From: Arthrobacter humicola
Lineage (GTDB): Bacteria; Actinomycetota; Actinomycetes; Actinomycetales; Micrococcaceae
Length of the DNA stretch: 64,000 bases
NCBI RefSeq assembly: GCF_022803015.1
Contig: NZ_JAFKON010000002.1
Location: forward strand, 124,001 to 188,000
Direction of reading: 5' to 3'
Positions 49,565 through 58,226 of the stretch are shown here, one piece after another (position 1 is the stretch's first letter; every line of letters begins with the position of its first letter). Below the pieces are notes generated by a model. It did no database searches. It had not been told where the DNA came from and saw only the letters and a list, made by a program, of their open reading frames with translations. The translations under genes were made by a program, and so were the position numbers.

Positions 49565-50903
49565 TGTTCCCCCTTGATTCCGTGGCATTCTCGCCGTTGC
49601 AGTTCAGTTCCGCGTGCACGCGCCAGCCGCGGTCACCGGCGCGCCCGGCGTACACGGTGCCAGCGTAGATCCTGGCCCGCTCCCGCATCCCGGCTATTCC
49701 ATGCCCGGTGCCGAAGGAGTCCAGTGCGTCAGGCTTCGCCTGCGCGCCGGTCCCGGGAGCCCCCGGGTCAACGGTGCCCCTGCCGTCGTCGAGCACTTCA
49801 ATGGTGACGCGGGAGCCGTTCCGGACAATGCTGACCTCCACCCGGCTGAGCGCGCGGCCGTAGCGCAGCACGTTGGTCAGCGACTCCTGCACAATTCTGT
49901 AGACGGTCAGCTGAAACGCCGCATCGTCGGGCAGGGACGGGCCGGTGTGCGTGTAGTGCAGCGGCAGTCCCGCGGTGCGGAAGCCCTCGAGCAGTTTGGC
50001 CAGGCTGCCCCCGGCCACCAGCGGCTCGCGCGGGGCATGTCCCGTGGCGGCGTCCTCGCGCAGCACGCCAAGGACGCGCCGCATGTCGGCCAGCGCGGTG
50101 CGTCCGGTCCGGGAGAGTTCGGCCAGGACGCCGGCGGCGCGCTCCGGATCCTTCTTGACCACGACGGAGGCGCCGTCCGACAGGCTGATCATGACCGTCA
50201 GCGAGTGCGCCACGACGTCGTGCATTTCGCGCGCGATCCGGTTCCGTTCCGTGACCGAGCCCAGCTGCTGGGCCCGGGCGGCCCAGGCAGCGATCTCGTG
50301 CTCGTGCTCGCGCCGCTGCCGCACCGAGATACCGATCCCCGTGGCGATCACATTCGAGAGCGCGATGCCGATGCCCGCCGCGATGCCCGTCAGCAGCTGG
50401 AAATTCTCCGGTGTGCGGACGGCCATGTCCGGGAGCCGGCCGTCCAGCGGGCCGACGGCCAGCAGGAAGTACAGGAGCAGCAGCGGGGCGGTGGTCAGGG
50501 CCAGGGCGGCGAGGGCGAACCGCCGGGTGCGGACGACGGCGACGGCGTACAGCGAAAACCAGAGCCCGGCGGAGACGTTGGACCCCCAGGGATGCAGGAA
50601 GGTGACCGCCAGTTCCAGGGCCCCCACAACCGCCGCCACCCGCACCGGATACGCCCGCCGGAAGAGCAGGACCGGCGCGGCCGCGGCGAGCAACACGGCC
50701 ACCGGCCAGTCGCCGTGGATGACCGATTCGACCGCCGTGGGCGTGACCAGGACCAGATAGCAGAGCACCACCAGGACGTCCATGACCCGAGGATTGGCCA
50801 GCAGGTAGCGCCGGAGCCGGCCGCGGCGGCGGGCCGTGAGTTCAGCAAGGGACGCGTCGGCCGGTCCGGCCGGCGCGTCCCTGACAGGTACCGCATCGAT
50901 CAT
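49524..50903 (-). CDS. HisKA_3-type sensor histidine kinase
   Basis: A 459-residue membrane kinase. N-terminal helices (residues about 41-195, e.g. [13 protein letters not shown] and [22 protein letters not shown]) form a sensor; the phospho-acceptor is His228 ([12 protein letters not shown]), followed by [25 protein letters not shown] and an ATP-binding domain with [17 protein letters not shown] and [16 protein letters not shown]. It lies 36 bp after the ABC permease and overlaps the response regulator. The stimulus is unknown; linked transporter genes suggest an antimicrobial or envelope signal. Confidence 0.93.
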   Translation of the reverse strand: MIDAVPVRDAPAGPADASLAELTARRRGRLRRYLLANPRVMDVLVVLCYLVLVTPTAVESVIHGDWPVAVLLAAAAPVLLFRRAYPVRVAAVVGALELAVTFLHPWGSNVSAGLWFSLYAVAVVRTRRFALAALALTTAPLLLLYFLLAVGPLDGRLPDMAVRTPENFQLLTGIAAGIGIALSNVIATGIGISVRQRREHEHEIAAWAARAQQLGSVTERNRIAREMHDVVAHSLTVMISLSDGASVVVKKDPERAAGVLAELSRTGRTALADMRRVLGVLREDAATGHAPREPLVAGGSLAKLLEGFRTAGLPLHYTHTGPSLPDDAAFQLTVYRIVQESLTNVLRYGRALSRVEVSIVRNGSRVTIEVLDDGRGTVDPGAPGTGAQAKPDALDSFGTGHGIAGMRERARIYAGTVYAGRAGDRGWRVHAELNCNGENATESRGNNVRQHAGTRPAGG

Positions 50904-50939
50904 GCTCTGAGCCTAGACTCTGGGGCCCGTGGCGCCGGC

Positions 50940-51824
50940 CTAGACGTCCCGCCTCTTGAGCAGGACGGCGGCCAGGAGCACCGGGATGACAACCCAGGCG
51001 CCCAGCACCAGGGCGGCCTGCCAGGCTTCGAGGGTGTCCGGGAGGTGCTCCACCGCGGTCAGCGGATCCACGGTGTTGCCGGGCAGGTACTTGCGGGCCT
51101 CCACGAAGAAGTCGCCCGGAATGAGCTGGAAGGCGATGGGTGCCACGAAGAACAGGCCCACCAGGCTCATGATGCCGCCCGCCGAGTTGCGGATCAGCGT
51201 GCCCAGCGCCATGCCGATGGCCGCGACCGCCGCCACGTAAATGCTGTTGACAAGGAGCAGCTTGACCGACTGCGGGCTGCCCAGGTCCAGGCCCAGGCCG
51301 TAGTTGTCCAGGATCGGCACGGATACGAATCCGGCGGCCAGGGTGGATGCGGCGGTGACGACGAAGGAGGTCACCACCACCACCACGAGCTTGGCCGCGA
51401 AGGCGGGGATGCGTTTGGGCACCGCCGCGAACGTGGACCGGGCCATGCCCGTGGTGAACTCGGAGCTCATCAGCAGCACGCCGAGGGAGCCCAGGATCAG
51501 CTGGGCGAACGCGATGCCGGAGGTGGGCACGCTGACGGCGATGTCGCCGCCCTGGGCCGCGAGCCTGGCGCCGACCTCCGGGTCCCGGGCAGCGGCCTCG
51601 GAGAACTGGCCCGTCCCCCAGGCCGAAAGCGCCCCGAACCCCACCATGACCACCACTGTGGAGCCAAGCAGGATCAGAGTGGAGAGCAGGGTGCGGAACT
51701 TGATGAATTCGGAGTTGAGGACCCGCAGGAAGCTGGGGCCGGGACCGGAACTGCTGCCGTTTCCGGACCGCTGTGCGTCGGCGCCGCGGCGCGAGGGCGT
51801 GGATTCAACGGTTGTGGAGCTCAT
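50940..51824 (-). CDS. ABC-2-type transporter permease
   Basis: A 294-residue integral membrane permease with six helices: TLLSTLILLGSTVVVMVGFGALSAWG first, then MSSEFTTGMARSTFAAVP and VVVVVTSFVVTAASTLAAGFV, and a final LVLGAWVVIPVLLAAVLLKRRDV. An N-terminal disordered segment contains serine repeats. Three bases separate its start from the ATP-binding gene stop. It is the membrane half of the ABC exporter encoded with 51828-52769. Confidence 0.88.
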   Translation of the reverse strand: MSSTTVESTPSRRGADAQRSGNGSSSGPGPSFLRVLNSEFIKFRTLLSTLILLGSTVVVMVGFGALSAWGTGQFSEAAARDPEVGARLAAQGGDIAVSVPTSGIAFAQLILGSLGVLLMSSEFTTGMARSTFAAVPKRIPAFAAKLVVVVVTSFVVTAASTLAAGFVSVPILDNYGLGLDLGSPQSVKLLLVNSIYVAAVAAIGMALGTLIRNSAGGIMSLVGLFFVAPIAFQLIPGDFFVEARKYLPGNTVDPLTAVEHLPDTLEAWQAALVLGAWVVIPVLLAAVLLKRRDV

Positions 51825-51827
51825 GGC

Positions 51828-52769
51828 TTAGTTGCCTCCGGCTTCGACGGGAACGGCGCCCGTGGTGATCAGCGAGTGGTATTCGACTTCATCCTTGGTC
51901 AGTTCCATGTAGGCCTCCTCGAGGCTGGCCTGCAGCGGGGTGAGTTCGTAGATCATGACGTGGTTCTCCAGCGCCGCAGTGGCGATCTGGCGCGGGTCCA
52001 GGCCTGTGACTTCGAGGAGTTCGCGCTCCTGGACCTCCACCGAGACCCCGGTCCCGGCCAGCAGCTGCATGAGCCGGTCCGGCTGGTCGGTGCGGACCCG
52101 CGTCCGGCCCTGGCCCTTGCCGGTGATGATCTCCTGGATCGGGGCGTCCGCAATGATCCTCCCGCGGCCGATCACGATCAGGTGGTCCGCCGTGACGGCC
52201 ATCTCGCTCATGAGGTGGCTGGAGAGGAAGACCGTGCGGCCCTCGGAGGCCAGGTATTTCACCAGGTTGCGGACCCACACCACGCCCTCCGGGTCAAGGC
52301 CGTTGACGGGCTCGTCCAGGATGACGGTCTGCGGGTCGCCCAGGAGGGCGGCGGCGATGCCCAGCCGCTGGCCCATGCCGAGCGAGAAGCCGCCGACCTT
52401 CTTCCTGGCCACCTCGGCCAGTCCGGTCATCTCAATGACTTCGTGGACCCGTTTCTTCGGGATGCTGTGGGTCGCCGCCATGGCCAGCAGGTGGTTGTAG
52501 GCGGAGCGGCTCGTGTGGACTGCCTTGGCATCGAGCAGGGCGCCGACGTCGCGCAGCGGTGCGGCGTGCCCGGTCAGCGGGGACCCGTTGACGGTCACCG
52601 AGCCCGACGTCGGCCGGTCCAGCCCCATGATCATGCGCATCGTGGTGGATTTTCCGGCCCCGTTCGGACCCAGGAAGCCGGTGACCCGGCCGGCTTCGAC
52701 GGTGAAGTTGACGCCGGCGACGGCGGTCTTGTCGCCGTAAACCTTGGTCAGGCCTCGTGCTTCGATCAT
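51828..52769 (-). CDS. ABC transporter ATP-binding protein
   Basis: A 313-residue ATPase. It has Walker A (GPNGAGKSTTMRMIMG), Q-loop region, signature FSLGMGQRLGIAAALLG (an SLGMGQ variant of LSGGQ), Walker B (TVILDEPVNGLDPEG) and the switch histidine in VFLSSHLMSE. The C-terminal 90 residues form a domain typical of antibiotic-export ABC proteins. With the permease and the two-component pair it makes a four-gene unit that resembles bacitracin/antimicrobial-peptide defence operons in layout, but with LuxR-type control. Confidence 0.92.
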   Translation of the reverse strand: MIEARGLTKVYGDKTAVAGVNFTVEAGRVTGFLGPNGAGKSTTMRMIMGLDRPTSGSVTVNGSPLTGHAAPLRDVGALLDAKAVHTSRSAYNHLLAMAATHSIPKKRVHEVIEMTGLAEVARKKVGGFSLGMGQRLGIAAALLGDPQTVILDEPVNGLDPEGVVWVRNLVKYLASEGRTVFLSSHLMSEMAVTADHLIVIGRGRIIADAPIQEIITGKGQGRTRVRTDQPDRLMQLLAGTGVSVEVQERELLEVTGLDPRQIATAALENHVMIYELTPLQASLEEAYMELTKDEVEYHSLITTGAVPVEAGGN

Positions 52770-52947
52770 GGAAGCGTTCCTTTGCGTAGCGGGAGATGAT
52801 CCGGGGCACCGCAGTCACGGGCCCGTCTGCACACCACGCTACCGAGGCAAGCTGCGTATTTCGCCGGTCTCAGGGATGATTCAGGGGCTAATCAGGGTAG
52901 TCCGGGAGGATGACAGGGGTTTGGACGACGGGGTCGGGCGACAGGGT

Positions 52948-54444
52948 TCAGCCGAGGGGCGAATAGTAGGTCAGCGCGCCGGGGCGGACCGTGAATTCCA
53001 CCCGCCGCACCCCGGGCACGACCTCTCCGTCGACGGCGAGGACCATGGGCCCGTTCCCGGGTTCCACCGTGATCCGGTCCGTTTCGCTCAGATGGGTAAT
53101 CCCGGACGTGGCCACGGTGCCCGTGAGCACGGCCCAGAGCAGCCGCAAGCGGGCGAACGGCTCATCGGCGGTGATCATCCGCAGATCCAGGACGCCGTCC
53201 GCGAGTACCGGGCGAACCAGCGGCGCGTGGTCGCGGGGGTAATAGCGGCCGCGGCCGATGTACAGGATCCAGAGCCGGTGCCGCACCCCGTTGACGATCA
53301 GCGTGGTGGGGGTGCCGGCCGCGAAGGTCCGGAGCATGGCCACCACTCCGGCCAGGGGTTTGCCCAGTGCCGGCTGGAGCTGCTCCCGCCGGCGGACCAG
53401 GTTCGGGTAGAGGCCGATGCTGGCCGTGTTGAGCATGATCAGCTCGAGGTGCTCCGGGCTGTCGGGGAGCCCGCGCTCGACACTCACGTGGCCGACGTCG
53501 GCGACGGCGGCCTCGCCGCGCGACGCCGCCTGCACGGCGTCCGCCAGGGTGGGGGTTCCGGCGTCGCGGGCGAAATGGTTCAGCGTGCCGCCGGGGAGCA
53601 CCAGCAGCGGGAGGGAACGTTCGACGGCGGCGGCCGCCGCGGCGCCCACGGTCCCGTCGCCGCCCCAGACGCCCAGGGCCGCAATGCCCGGCCGGGTCGC
53701 GACCTGGGCGATGCCCGCGTCGACGGACTCATCGGGCCCGATTTCCTTTATATACGCCTTAGGGAATACTTTTTGCAGGGCGTCGGCAGTCTCGTCAGCA
53801 TAGGACCCGCCGAGTGTGTTGACCGCGATGCCGAGCCCCTGGCCGTCCGGGAGTTCCGCGGCCGGGGCAGCGCCGCGGCGGGTTTCCGGGAACGGTGGCC
53901 GGACGGGCCACCACTTCCGCGTCACCATGGCCGCGCCGGCGCCGATCGCGGACCCGAACAGCACATCCGAGGGCCAGTGGGCCCCGGTGTGGACCCGGGA
54001 GTAGGCCACTCCGGCCGCGAGGGGGGCAAGCGCCGCACCGAGGGCCGGGCGGACCATGCCGACCCCGAGTGCGAAAGCCACCGCGGAGGCGGAGTGTCCC
54101 GACGGCATCGACGAACTCGTCGGCTGCGGGTTCACGAAGCGGAAGACCGGAAGGTGTTCGGGCAGGGGGCGGGCCCGGGGCAGGAGGGTCTTGAACACGA
54201 CGTTGGTCACCGCCGAGGCGGCGCCTTGCGCGATGAGTCCGTGCACTGCTGCCCGGCGCGTCTTGCCGGGCACCAGGGCCATGGCTCCGGCAACGCCGAA
54301 CCAGAGTTTGCCCTTGTTGGCGGCGGCGGACAGACGGCGGAAGAAGTCGTCATGGCCTCCTCCCGGCAGATTGGAGACGGCGCCCACCAGTTTGCGGTCG
54401 AATTTCGACAGGCGGCCGGGGGCCTTCCTCAGCATGGTTCGCAT
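52948..54444 (-). CDS. PAP2 phosphatase-diacylglycerol kinase fusion
   Basis: A 498-residue fusion. Residues about 1-175 are a PAP2 lipid phosphatase: KTLLPRARP, SMPSGHSAS and SRVHTGAHWPSD are the three classic motifs, with helices between. Residues about 200-498 are a DAGK domain, with GVWGGDGTVGAAAAA, LPGGTLNHFARDAG and a final LAVDGEVV. One half removes lipid phosphate and the other adds it, so they may act on different lipids or on opposite legs of a cycle. Members of this fusion are seen in actinobacteria; the substrates are not established. Confidence 0.87.
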   Translation of the reverse strand: MRTMLRKAPGRLSKFDRKLVGAVSNLPGGGHDDFFRRLSAAANKGKLWFGVAGAMALVPGKTRRAAVHGLIAQGAASAVTNVVFKTLLPRARPLPEHLPVFRFVNPQPTSSSMPSGHSASAVAFALGVGMVRPALGAALAPLAAGVAYSRVHTGAHWPSDVLFGSAIGAGAAMVTRKWWPVRPPFPETRRGAAPAAELPDGQGLGIAVNTLGGSYADETADALQKVFPKAYIKEIGPDESVDAGIAQVATRPGIAALGVWGGDGTVGAAAAAAVERSLPLLVLPGGTLNHFARDAGTPTLADAVQAASRGEAAVADVGHVSVERGLPDSPEHLELIMLNTASIGLYPNLVRRREQLQPALGKPLAGVVAMLRTFAAGTPTTLIVNGVRHRLWILYIGRGRYYPRDHAPLVRPVLADGVLDLRMITADEPFARLRLLWAVLTGTVATSGITHLSETDRITVEPGNGPMVLAVDGEVVPGVRRVEFTVRPGALTYYSPLG

Positions 54445-54459
54445 TGGACCACCATACTG

Positions 54460-55647
54460 CTACCTCGCGGGCAGCGGCTTCGCGGCTCCGGCCAGGACCA
54501 GCGCCACCACAATCGGAATCCCGATCGCCAGCAGGGCGGTCCTGATACCGGTCACATCGCCCAGGTAGCCCAACAGGGGCGGCCCGGCGAGGAATGCAAT
54601 GTACCCCAGCGTGGACACGACGGACACCCGGGCGGCCGCCTTCCTGGGGTCGTCCGCCGCGGCGGACATCCCGATCGGGAACGCGAGGGCGGCCCCCACG
54701 CCCCACAGCACGGCACCGGCCGCGGCCAGCCAGATGGTGCCGGCGAACACGAAGAGGCAGAGGCCCGCCGTTGCCGCTGCCATGCTGGCGCGCAGCACGG
54801 CCACGCGGCCGTAGACATCGATCGCGCGGCCACCAAAGAAGCGCATGGCCGTCATGGCCAGCACGAAGGCGGCGAACTGGAGCGCCCCCGTGGATTGTTC
54901 AGCGCCCAGGCCGTCAACCGAGGCCTTGGCAATCCAGTCGTTGCCGGCGCCTTCAGTCAGGGTGGCGCCGAGGACGACGACGCCGATCAGCAGGGTGCGG
55001 CCGTCCCGCCAGGCCGAACCGCCCTTGCCGTGCTCCGCGTCCCCTGGAGCGGGTGCCTCGGCAGGCAGATGGGGCAGGAAATACCGGGGGGCCACCGTGG
55101 TCAGTACGGCGACGACGGCGGCGATGACCAGCAGGTGCTCCGGGAGCCCGACCCCCAGGGTGGACAGTCCGGCCCCGATCAGGGCGCCGACGAACGCGCC
55201 GCCGCTGAAGGCTGCGTGGAACTGCGGCATGATGGTGCGCCCGAGCCGGTGTTCGACGTCGGCACCTTCAATGTTCTGCGAAACATCCCACAAGCCGACG
55301 CCGATGCCGAAGAAGAACAGGGCCATCGCCGTCCCCGGGACGGAGGCCGCCATCAGGGACAGCGCCACGCCGACGCCGGCCGCCGCTGCCACCAGTCCGG
55401 CGCCGCGGACGGTGTTGGCGGTGCCGATCCGGCCGACGACGAACCCGGCCGTCGGCAGGGCGATCAGCGAACCGACCGCCAAGCACAGCAGCAGGGTTCC
55501 CATCTGGCCCGCGGTGATGTGCAGGATCTCCGTCACCGCGGGGATCCGGGCTGCCCAACTGGCGAAGACCAATCCATTGATCCCGAAGACAAGGAACGTC
55601 GCCCCGGTGGCAGCCTTCAGCTGCGGAACGGTTGCGGTACTGGTCAT
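54460..55647 (-). CDS. MFS transporter, sugar-permease-like
   Basis: A 395-residue, 12-helix MFS protein: GATFLVFGINGLVFASWAARIPAV first, then QMGTLLLCLAVGSLIALPTAGFVVGRIG, and FFFGIGVGLWDVSQNIEGADVEHRLGRTIMPQFHAAFSGGAF, the last a pattern of the YbjJ/FucP-related group. Its ATG overlaps the DeoR stop by four bases (55644-55647), so it is probably co-translated with and controlled by it. A sugar or sugar derivative is the likely substrate by analogy; not proven. Confidence 0.85.
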   Translation of the reverse strand: MTSTATVPQLKAATGATFLVFGINGLVFASWAARIPAVTEILHITAGQMGTLLLCLAVGSLIALPTAGFVVGRIGTANTVRGAGLVAAAAGVGVALSLMAASVPGTAMALFFFGIGVGLWDVSQNIEGADVEHRLGRTIMPQFHAAFSGGAFVGALIGAGLSTLGVGLPEHLLVIAAVVAVLTTVAPRYFLPHLPAEAPAPGDAEHGKGGSAWRDGRTLLIGVVVLGATLTEGAGNDWIAKASVDGLGAEQSTGALQFAAFVLAMTAMRFFGGRAIDVYGRVAVLRASMAAATAGLCLFVFAGTIWLAAAGAVLWGVGAALAFPIGMSAAADDPRKAAARVSVVSTLGYIAFLAGPPLLGYLGDVTGIRTALLAIGIPIVVALVLAGAAKPLPAR

Positions 55648-56417
55648 ACGATCACTGCTTCCACCGAATGTTGGGCGAGTTGGTCAAGTTCTTCAGGGCT
55701 GAACGGCCGGTCGGTCACGATGGCGTCCACGGCGTCCAGGGAGGCGACGAGGGCTACGGCGCTGGCGTTCCATTTGGCTCCGGCACAGGCGACAATCACC
55801 CGGGCCGCGGATTCCAGGCCGGCGCGCTTTACGGCAGCGTCGTCGAGGTCGTGGGCCAACAGCCCGTCCTTGAGATTCAGGGCGCAGGGCGTGACGACGG
55901 CGGCGTCGAAGCGCAGCGAGCGGATGTTGGATTCCGTCATGGGACCGCGGAAGGAAAGTTCACCGGGGACGAGGCTGCCGCCGGGCATCAGGAGCTCGGG
56001 GCGGCGCCCGGCCGGAGCATCGTCCGGGGACAGCGCGGTGACGGCCCGCAGCGACATCGGCATGATCGTCATCTCACGCTGGCGCAACTGGCGGGCGATC
56101 TCCGTGGCCGTGGTGCCGCTGTCCAGCCAGACGTGTCCGCGGTCCGGAAGCATGGCCGCCACCCCGGCAGCGATCCGCACCTTGGCGGTGTGGTCCTCCA
56201 GCTCGCGTTGGCCGTATTCCGGGTTTTCACCGCCGAAAACCAGGCTCCTGGCTCCGCCGTGGACCCGTCGCAGCACGCCGTGCAGGGCCAGGATGTCGAG
56301 GTCGCGTCGGACGGTCGCACCGGAGGCGCCGCAGGCGGCGATGAGCTCCTCCACCGTCACGTGCTCCCGGTCGCGCAGCAGTCCGCCGATCAGGCGGTGC
56401 CGCTCATCAGTGTTCAT
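55644..56417 (-). CDS. DeoR-family transcriptional regulator
   Basis: A 257-residue DeoR protein. The helix-turn-helix spans residues about 1-58 (EELIAACGASGATVRRDLDILALHGVLRRVHGGA), and the sugar-phosphate-sensing domain contains VWLDSGTTATEIARQLRQ, LMPGGSLVPGELSFRGPM and a late aspartate-rich EECT-like segment (DLDDAAVKRAG). The effector is probably a sugar phosphate. ATG at 56417; the TTG two codons before is an alternative. The tandem repeat at 56440-56455 is a likely operator. Confidence 0.88.
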   Translation of the reverse strand: MNTDERHRLIGGLLRDREHVTVEELIAACGASGATVRRDLDILALHGVLRRVHGGARSLVFGGENPEYGQRELEDHTAKVRIAAGVAAMLPDRGHVWLDSGTTATEIARQLRQREMTIMPMSLRAVTALSPDDAPAGRRPELLMPGGSLVPGELSFRGPMTESNIRSLRFDAAVVTPCALNLKDGLLAHDLDDAAVKRAGLESAARVIVACAGAKWNASAVALVASLDAVDAIVTDRPFSPEELDQLAQHSVEAVIV

Positions 56418-56439
56418 GCTCAAATGCTAGCGGTTTGTG

Positions 56440-56455
56440 ATCATTTAATCATTTA
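56440..56455. promoter_or_regulatory. tandem ATCATTTA repeat, candidate DeoR operator
   Basis: ATCATTTA occurs twice without a gap, 22 bp upstream of the DeoR start, in an AT-rich patch. DeoR-type proteins often bind direct repeats near their own promoter. Inference from position. Confidence 0.5.
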
Positions 56456-56473
56456 TTGCGCAAATGCACGGCT

Positions 56474-56531
56474 GCGCGGGGTCACGTGGCGCCCATAATC
56501 CCCTCGGGACCGGCGCCAAGTGACCCCGCGC
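56474..56531. terminator. 20-bp inverted repeat between ABC-F and DeoR genes, repeat copy 2
   Basis: Arms 56474-56493 and 56512-56531 (starting GCGCGGGGTCAC) pair with one mismatch over 20 bp around an 18-base loop. It follows the ABC-F stop and could end its transcript. The left arm matches the sequence at 41665-41689. Confidence 0.7.
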
Positions 56532-56539
56532 TGCTTGGG

Positions 56540-58222
56540 TTAGCGGGCACGCTCGACGCGCTTTTCGTCCCAGACCGGTTCGGCGGACTCGTAGACCCTG
56601 CCGTCGGAGCCGAAGACCAGGAAGCGGTCGAAGGTGCGGGCGAACCAGCGGTCGTGGGTGACCGCCAGGACGGTGCCTTCGAAGTGGTCGATCGCCCGTT
56701 CCAGGGCCTCGGCCGAGTGCAGGTCCAGGTTGTCCGTGGGCTCGTCGAGCAGCAGCAGCGTGGCGCCGGAGAGCTGCAGCAGCAGGATCTGGAACCGGGC
56801 CTGCTGGCCGCCGGAGAGGGATTCGTACTTCTGCTCGGACTGCCCCGCCAGCCCATAGCCGTCCAGCGCCCCGGCGGCGGCTTCGCGGCCCATGCCCGAG
56901 CGGTGCTCGTCGCCCCGGTGCAGGATTTCGAGCAGGGTCTTGCCCAGCAGGTCGGGCCGGACATGGGTCTGGGCGAAGAAGCCGGGCCGGATCCTGGCGC
57001 CGAGTTTCACGGTGCCCTCGTGCGGCACCTCCGCGATCTCGACGTCGGACACCGGCAGGTGCTCCCGCTCCGGATCCGTGCCGCCGGTGGCGAGCAGGCG
57101 CAGGAAGTGGCTCTTGCCCGAACCGTTGGAGCCGAGGACGCCCACCCGGTCGCCGAACCAGATCTCGGTGGAGAACGGCTTCATCAGGCCGGTCAGTTCC
57201 AGTTTCTCCGCCACGACGGCCCGCTTGGCGGTGCGACCGCCCTTGAGCCGCATCTGCACGTTCTGCTCGATCGGCAGGGCCTCGGGCGGGCCGGCCTCGA
57301 GGAACTTCGCGAGCCGGGTCTGCGCCGCGTGATAGCGGTTGGCCATGTCGGAACGGAACGCGGCCTTGTTCTTGTACATGTTGACGAGTTCCTTGAGCTT
57401 GACGTGCTCCTCGTCCCAGCGTTTGCGCAGCTCTTCGAAGCGCGCGTTCCGGTCGGCCCGGGCCTCGACGTAGGAGCCGAAGCCGCCGCCGTGGATCCAC
57501 GCGCCGGCGCCGTTGATGCCCGGTTCCAGGGTGACGATGCGGCCGGCGGCGTTGTTGAGCAGTTCACGGTCGTGGCTGATGAAGAACACGGTCTTCTTCG
57601 ACTCATTCAGCTTGGCCTCGAGCCAGCGCTTGCCCGGAACATCGAGGTAGTTGTCCGGCTCGTCCAGGAGCAGCAGTTCGTCGGGGCCGGCGAAGAGGGC
57701 CTCGAGGACCAGACGCTTCTGCTCGCCGCCGGAGAGGCTCGACGCCGGGCGGTGCTGCGCCCGGTCGAACGGCAGGCCGAGGGCGGCCATGCAGACCTCG
57801 TCCCAGACGGTCTCGACGTCGTAGCCGCCGGCATCCCCCCAGTCCACGATCGCCTGGGCATAGGCCATCTGGGTGGGCTCGTCGTCGTGCTCCAGCATGG
57901 CGAGCTCTGCCTCATCGACGGTACGCGCGGCGGCGGCCAGGGCAGGCGGGGCGGCGGAGACCAGCAGGTCGCGGACCGTGGACTCGTCCCGGACCTGGCC
58001 CACGAACTGGCGCATGATGCCCATGTTGCCGGACCGGCCGATCACGCCTTCGTCCGGGACGAGGTCGCCGGAAATGATCCGGAACAGCGTGGTCTTGCCG
58101 GTCCCGTTGGGCCCGATCAGCGCTGTCTTGGTGCCGTCCGGGACCTTGAAGGTCACCCCGTTGAGCAGCTGGGTGCCGTCGGAGAGGAAGTAGTCGATGC
58201 CGGATACGTCAATATGAGCCAC
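56540..58222 (-). CDS. ABC-F-family ATPase
   Basis: A 560-residue protein with two ABC domains and no membrane helices. Domain 1 has GPNGTGKTTLF, LSGGEQKRLVLEA and LLLLDEPDNYLD; domain 2 has GSNGSGKSHFLRLL, LSGGQQARFQILL and LLLLDEPTDNLD. The linker between contains a long charged helix (near 250-310, EELRKRWDEEHVKLKELVNMYK). The domain-2 Walker A (GSGKSH) and the first DEPDNYLD are usual for the group. ABC-F proteins act on ribosomes, for translation control or antibiotic protection. No resistance class can be assigned from the sequence alone. Confidence 0.92.
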   Translation of the reverse strand: MAHIDVSGIDYFLSDGTQLLNGVTFKVPDGTKTALIGPNGTGKTTLFRIISGDLVPDEGVIGRSGNMGIMRQFVGQVRDESTVRDLLVSAAPPALAAAARTVDEAELAMLEHDDEPTQMAYAQAIVDWGDAGGYDVETVWDEVCMAALGLPFDRAQHRPASSLSGGEQKRLVLEALFAGPDELLLLDEPDNYLDVPGKRWLEAKLNESKKTVFFISHDRELLNNAAGRIVTLEPGINGAGAWIHGGGFGSYVEARADRNARFEELRKRWDEEHVKLKELVNMYKNKAAFRSDMANRYHAAQTRLAKFLEAGPPEALPIEQNVQMRLKGGRTAKRAVVAEKLELTGLMKPFSTEIWFGDRVGVLGSNGSGKSHFLRLLATGGTDPEREHLPVSDVEIAEVPHEGTVKLGARIRPGFFAQTHVRPDLLGKTLLEILHRGDEHRSGMGREAAAGALDGYGLAGQSEQKYESLSGGQQARFQILLLQLSGATLLLLDEPTDNLDLHSAEALERAIDHFEGTVLAVTHDRWFARTFDRFLVFGSDGRVYESAEPVWDEKRVERAR

Positions 58223-58226
58223 GCGT

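Noticed and set aside
49614..52799. An open frame of over 1,000 codons on the plus strand across the ABC-transporter and two-component genes
   Set aside because: It is antisense to four genes with clear catalytic motifs. Its translation is rich in His, Gln, Asp, Gly and Arg with no domain. High GC with few stop codons explains it.
53740..53775. AT-rich patch inside the PAP2-DAGK gene as a promoter or insertion scar
   Set aside because: The patch reads in frame as coding sequence (VFPKAYIKEIG) at the start of the kinase domain and no promoter pair or target duplication is seen.
52744..56430. A plus-strand open frame of about 1,200 codons over the lipid kinase fusion, MFS and DeoR genes
   Set aside because: It mirrors three well-supported minus-strand genes and has low-complexity composition.
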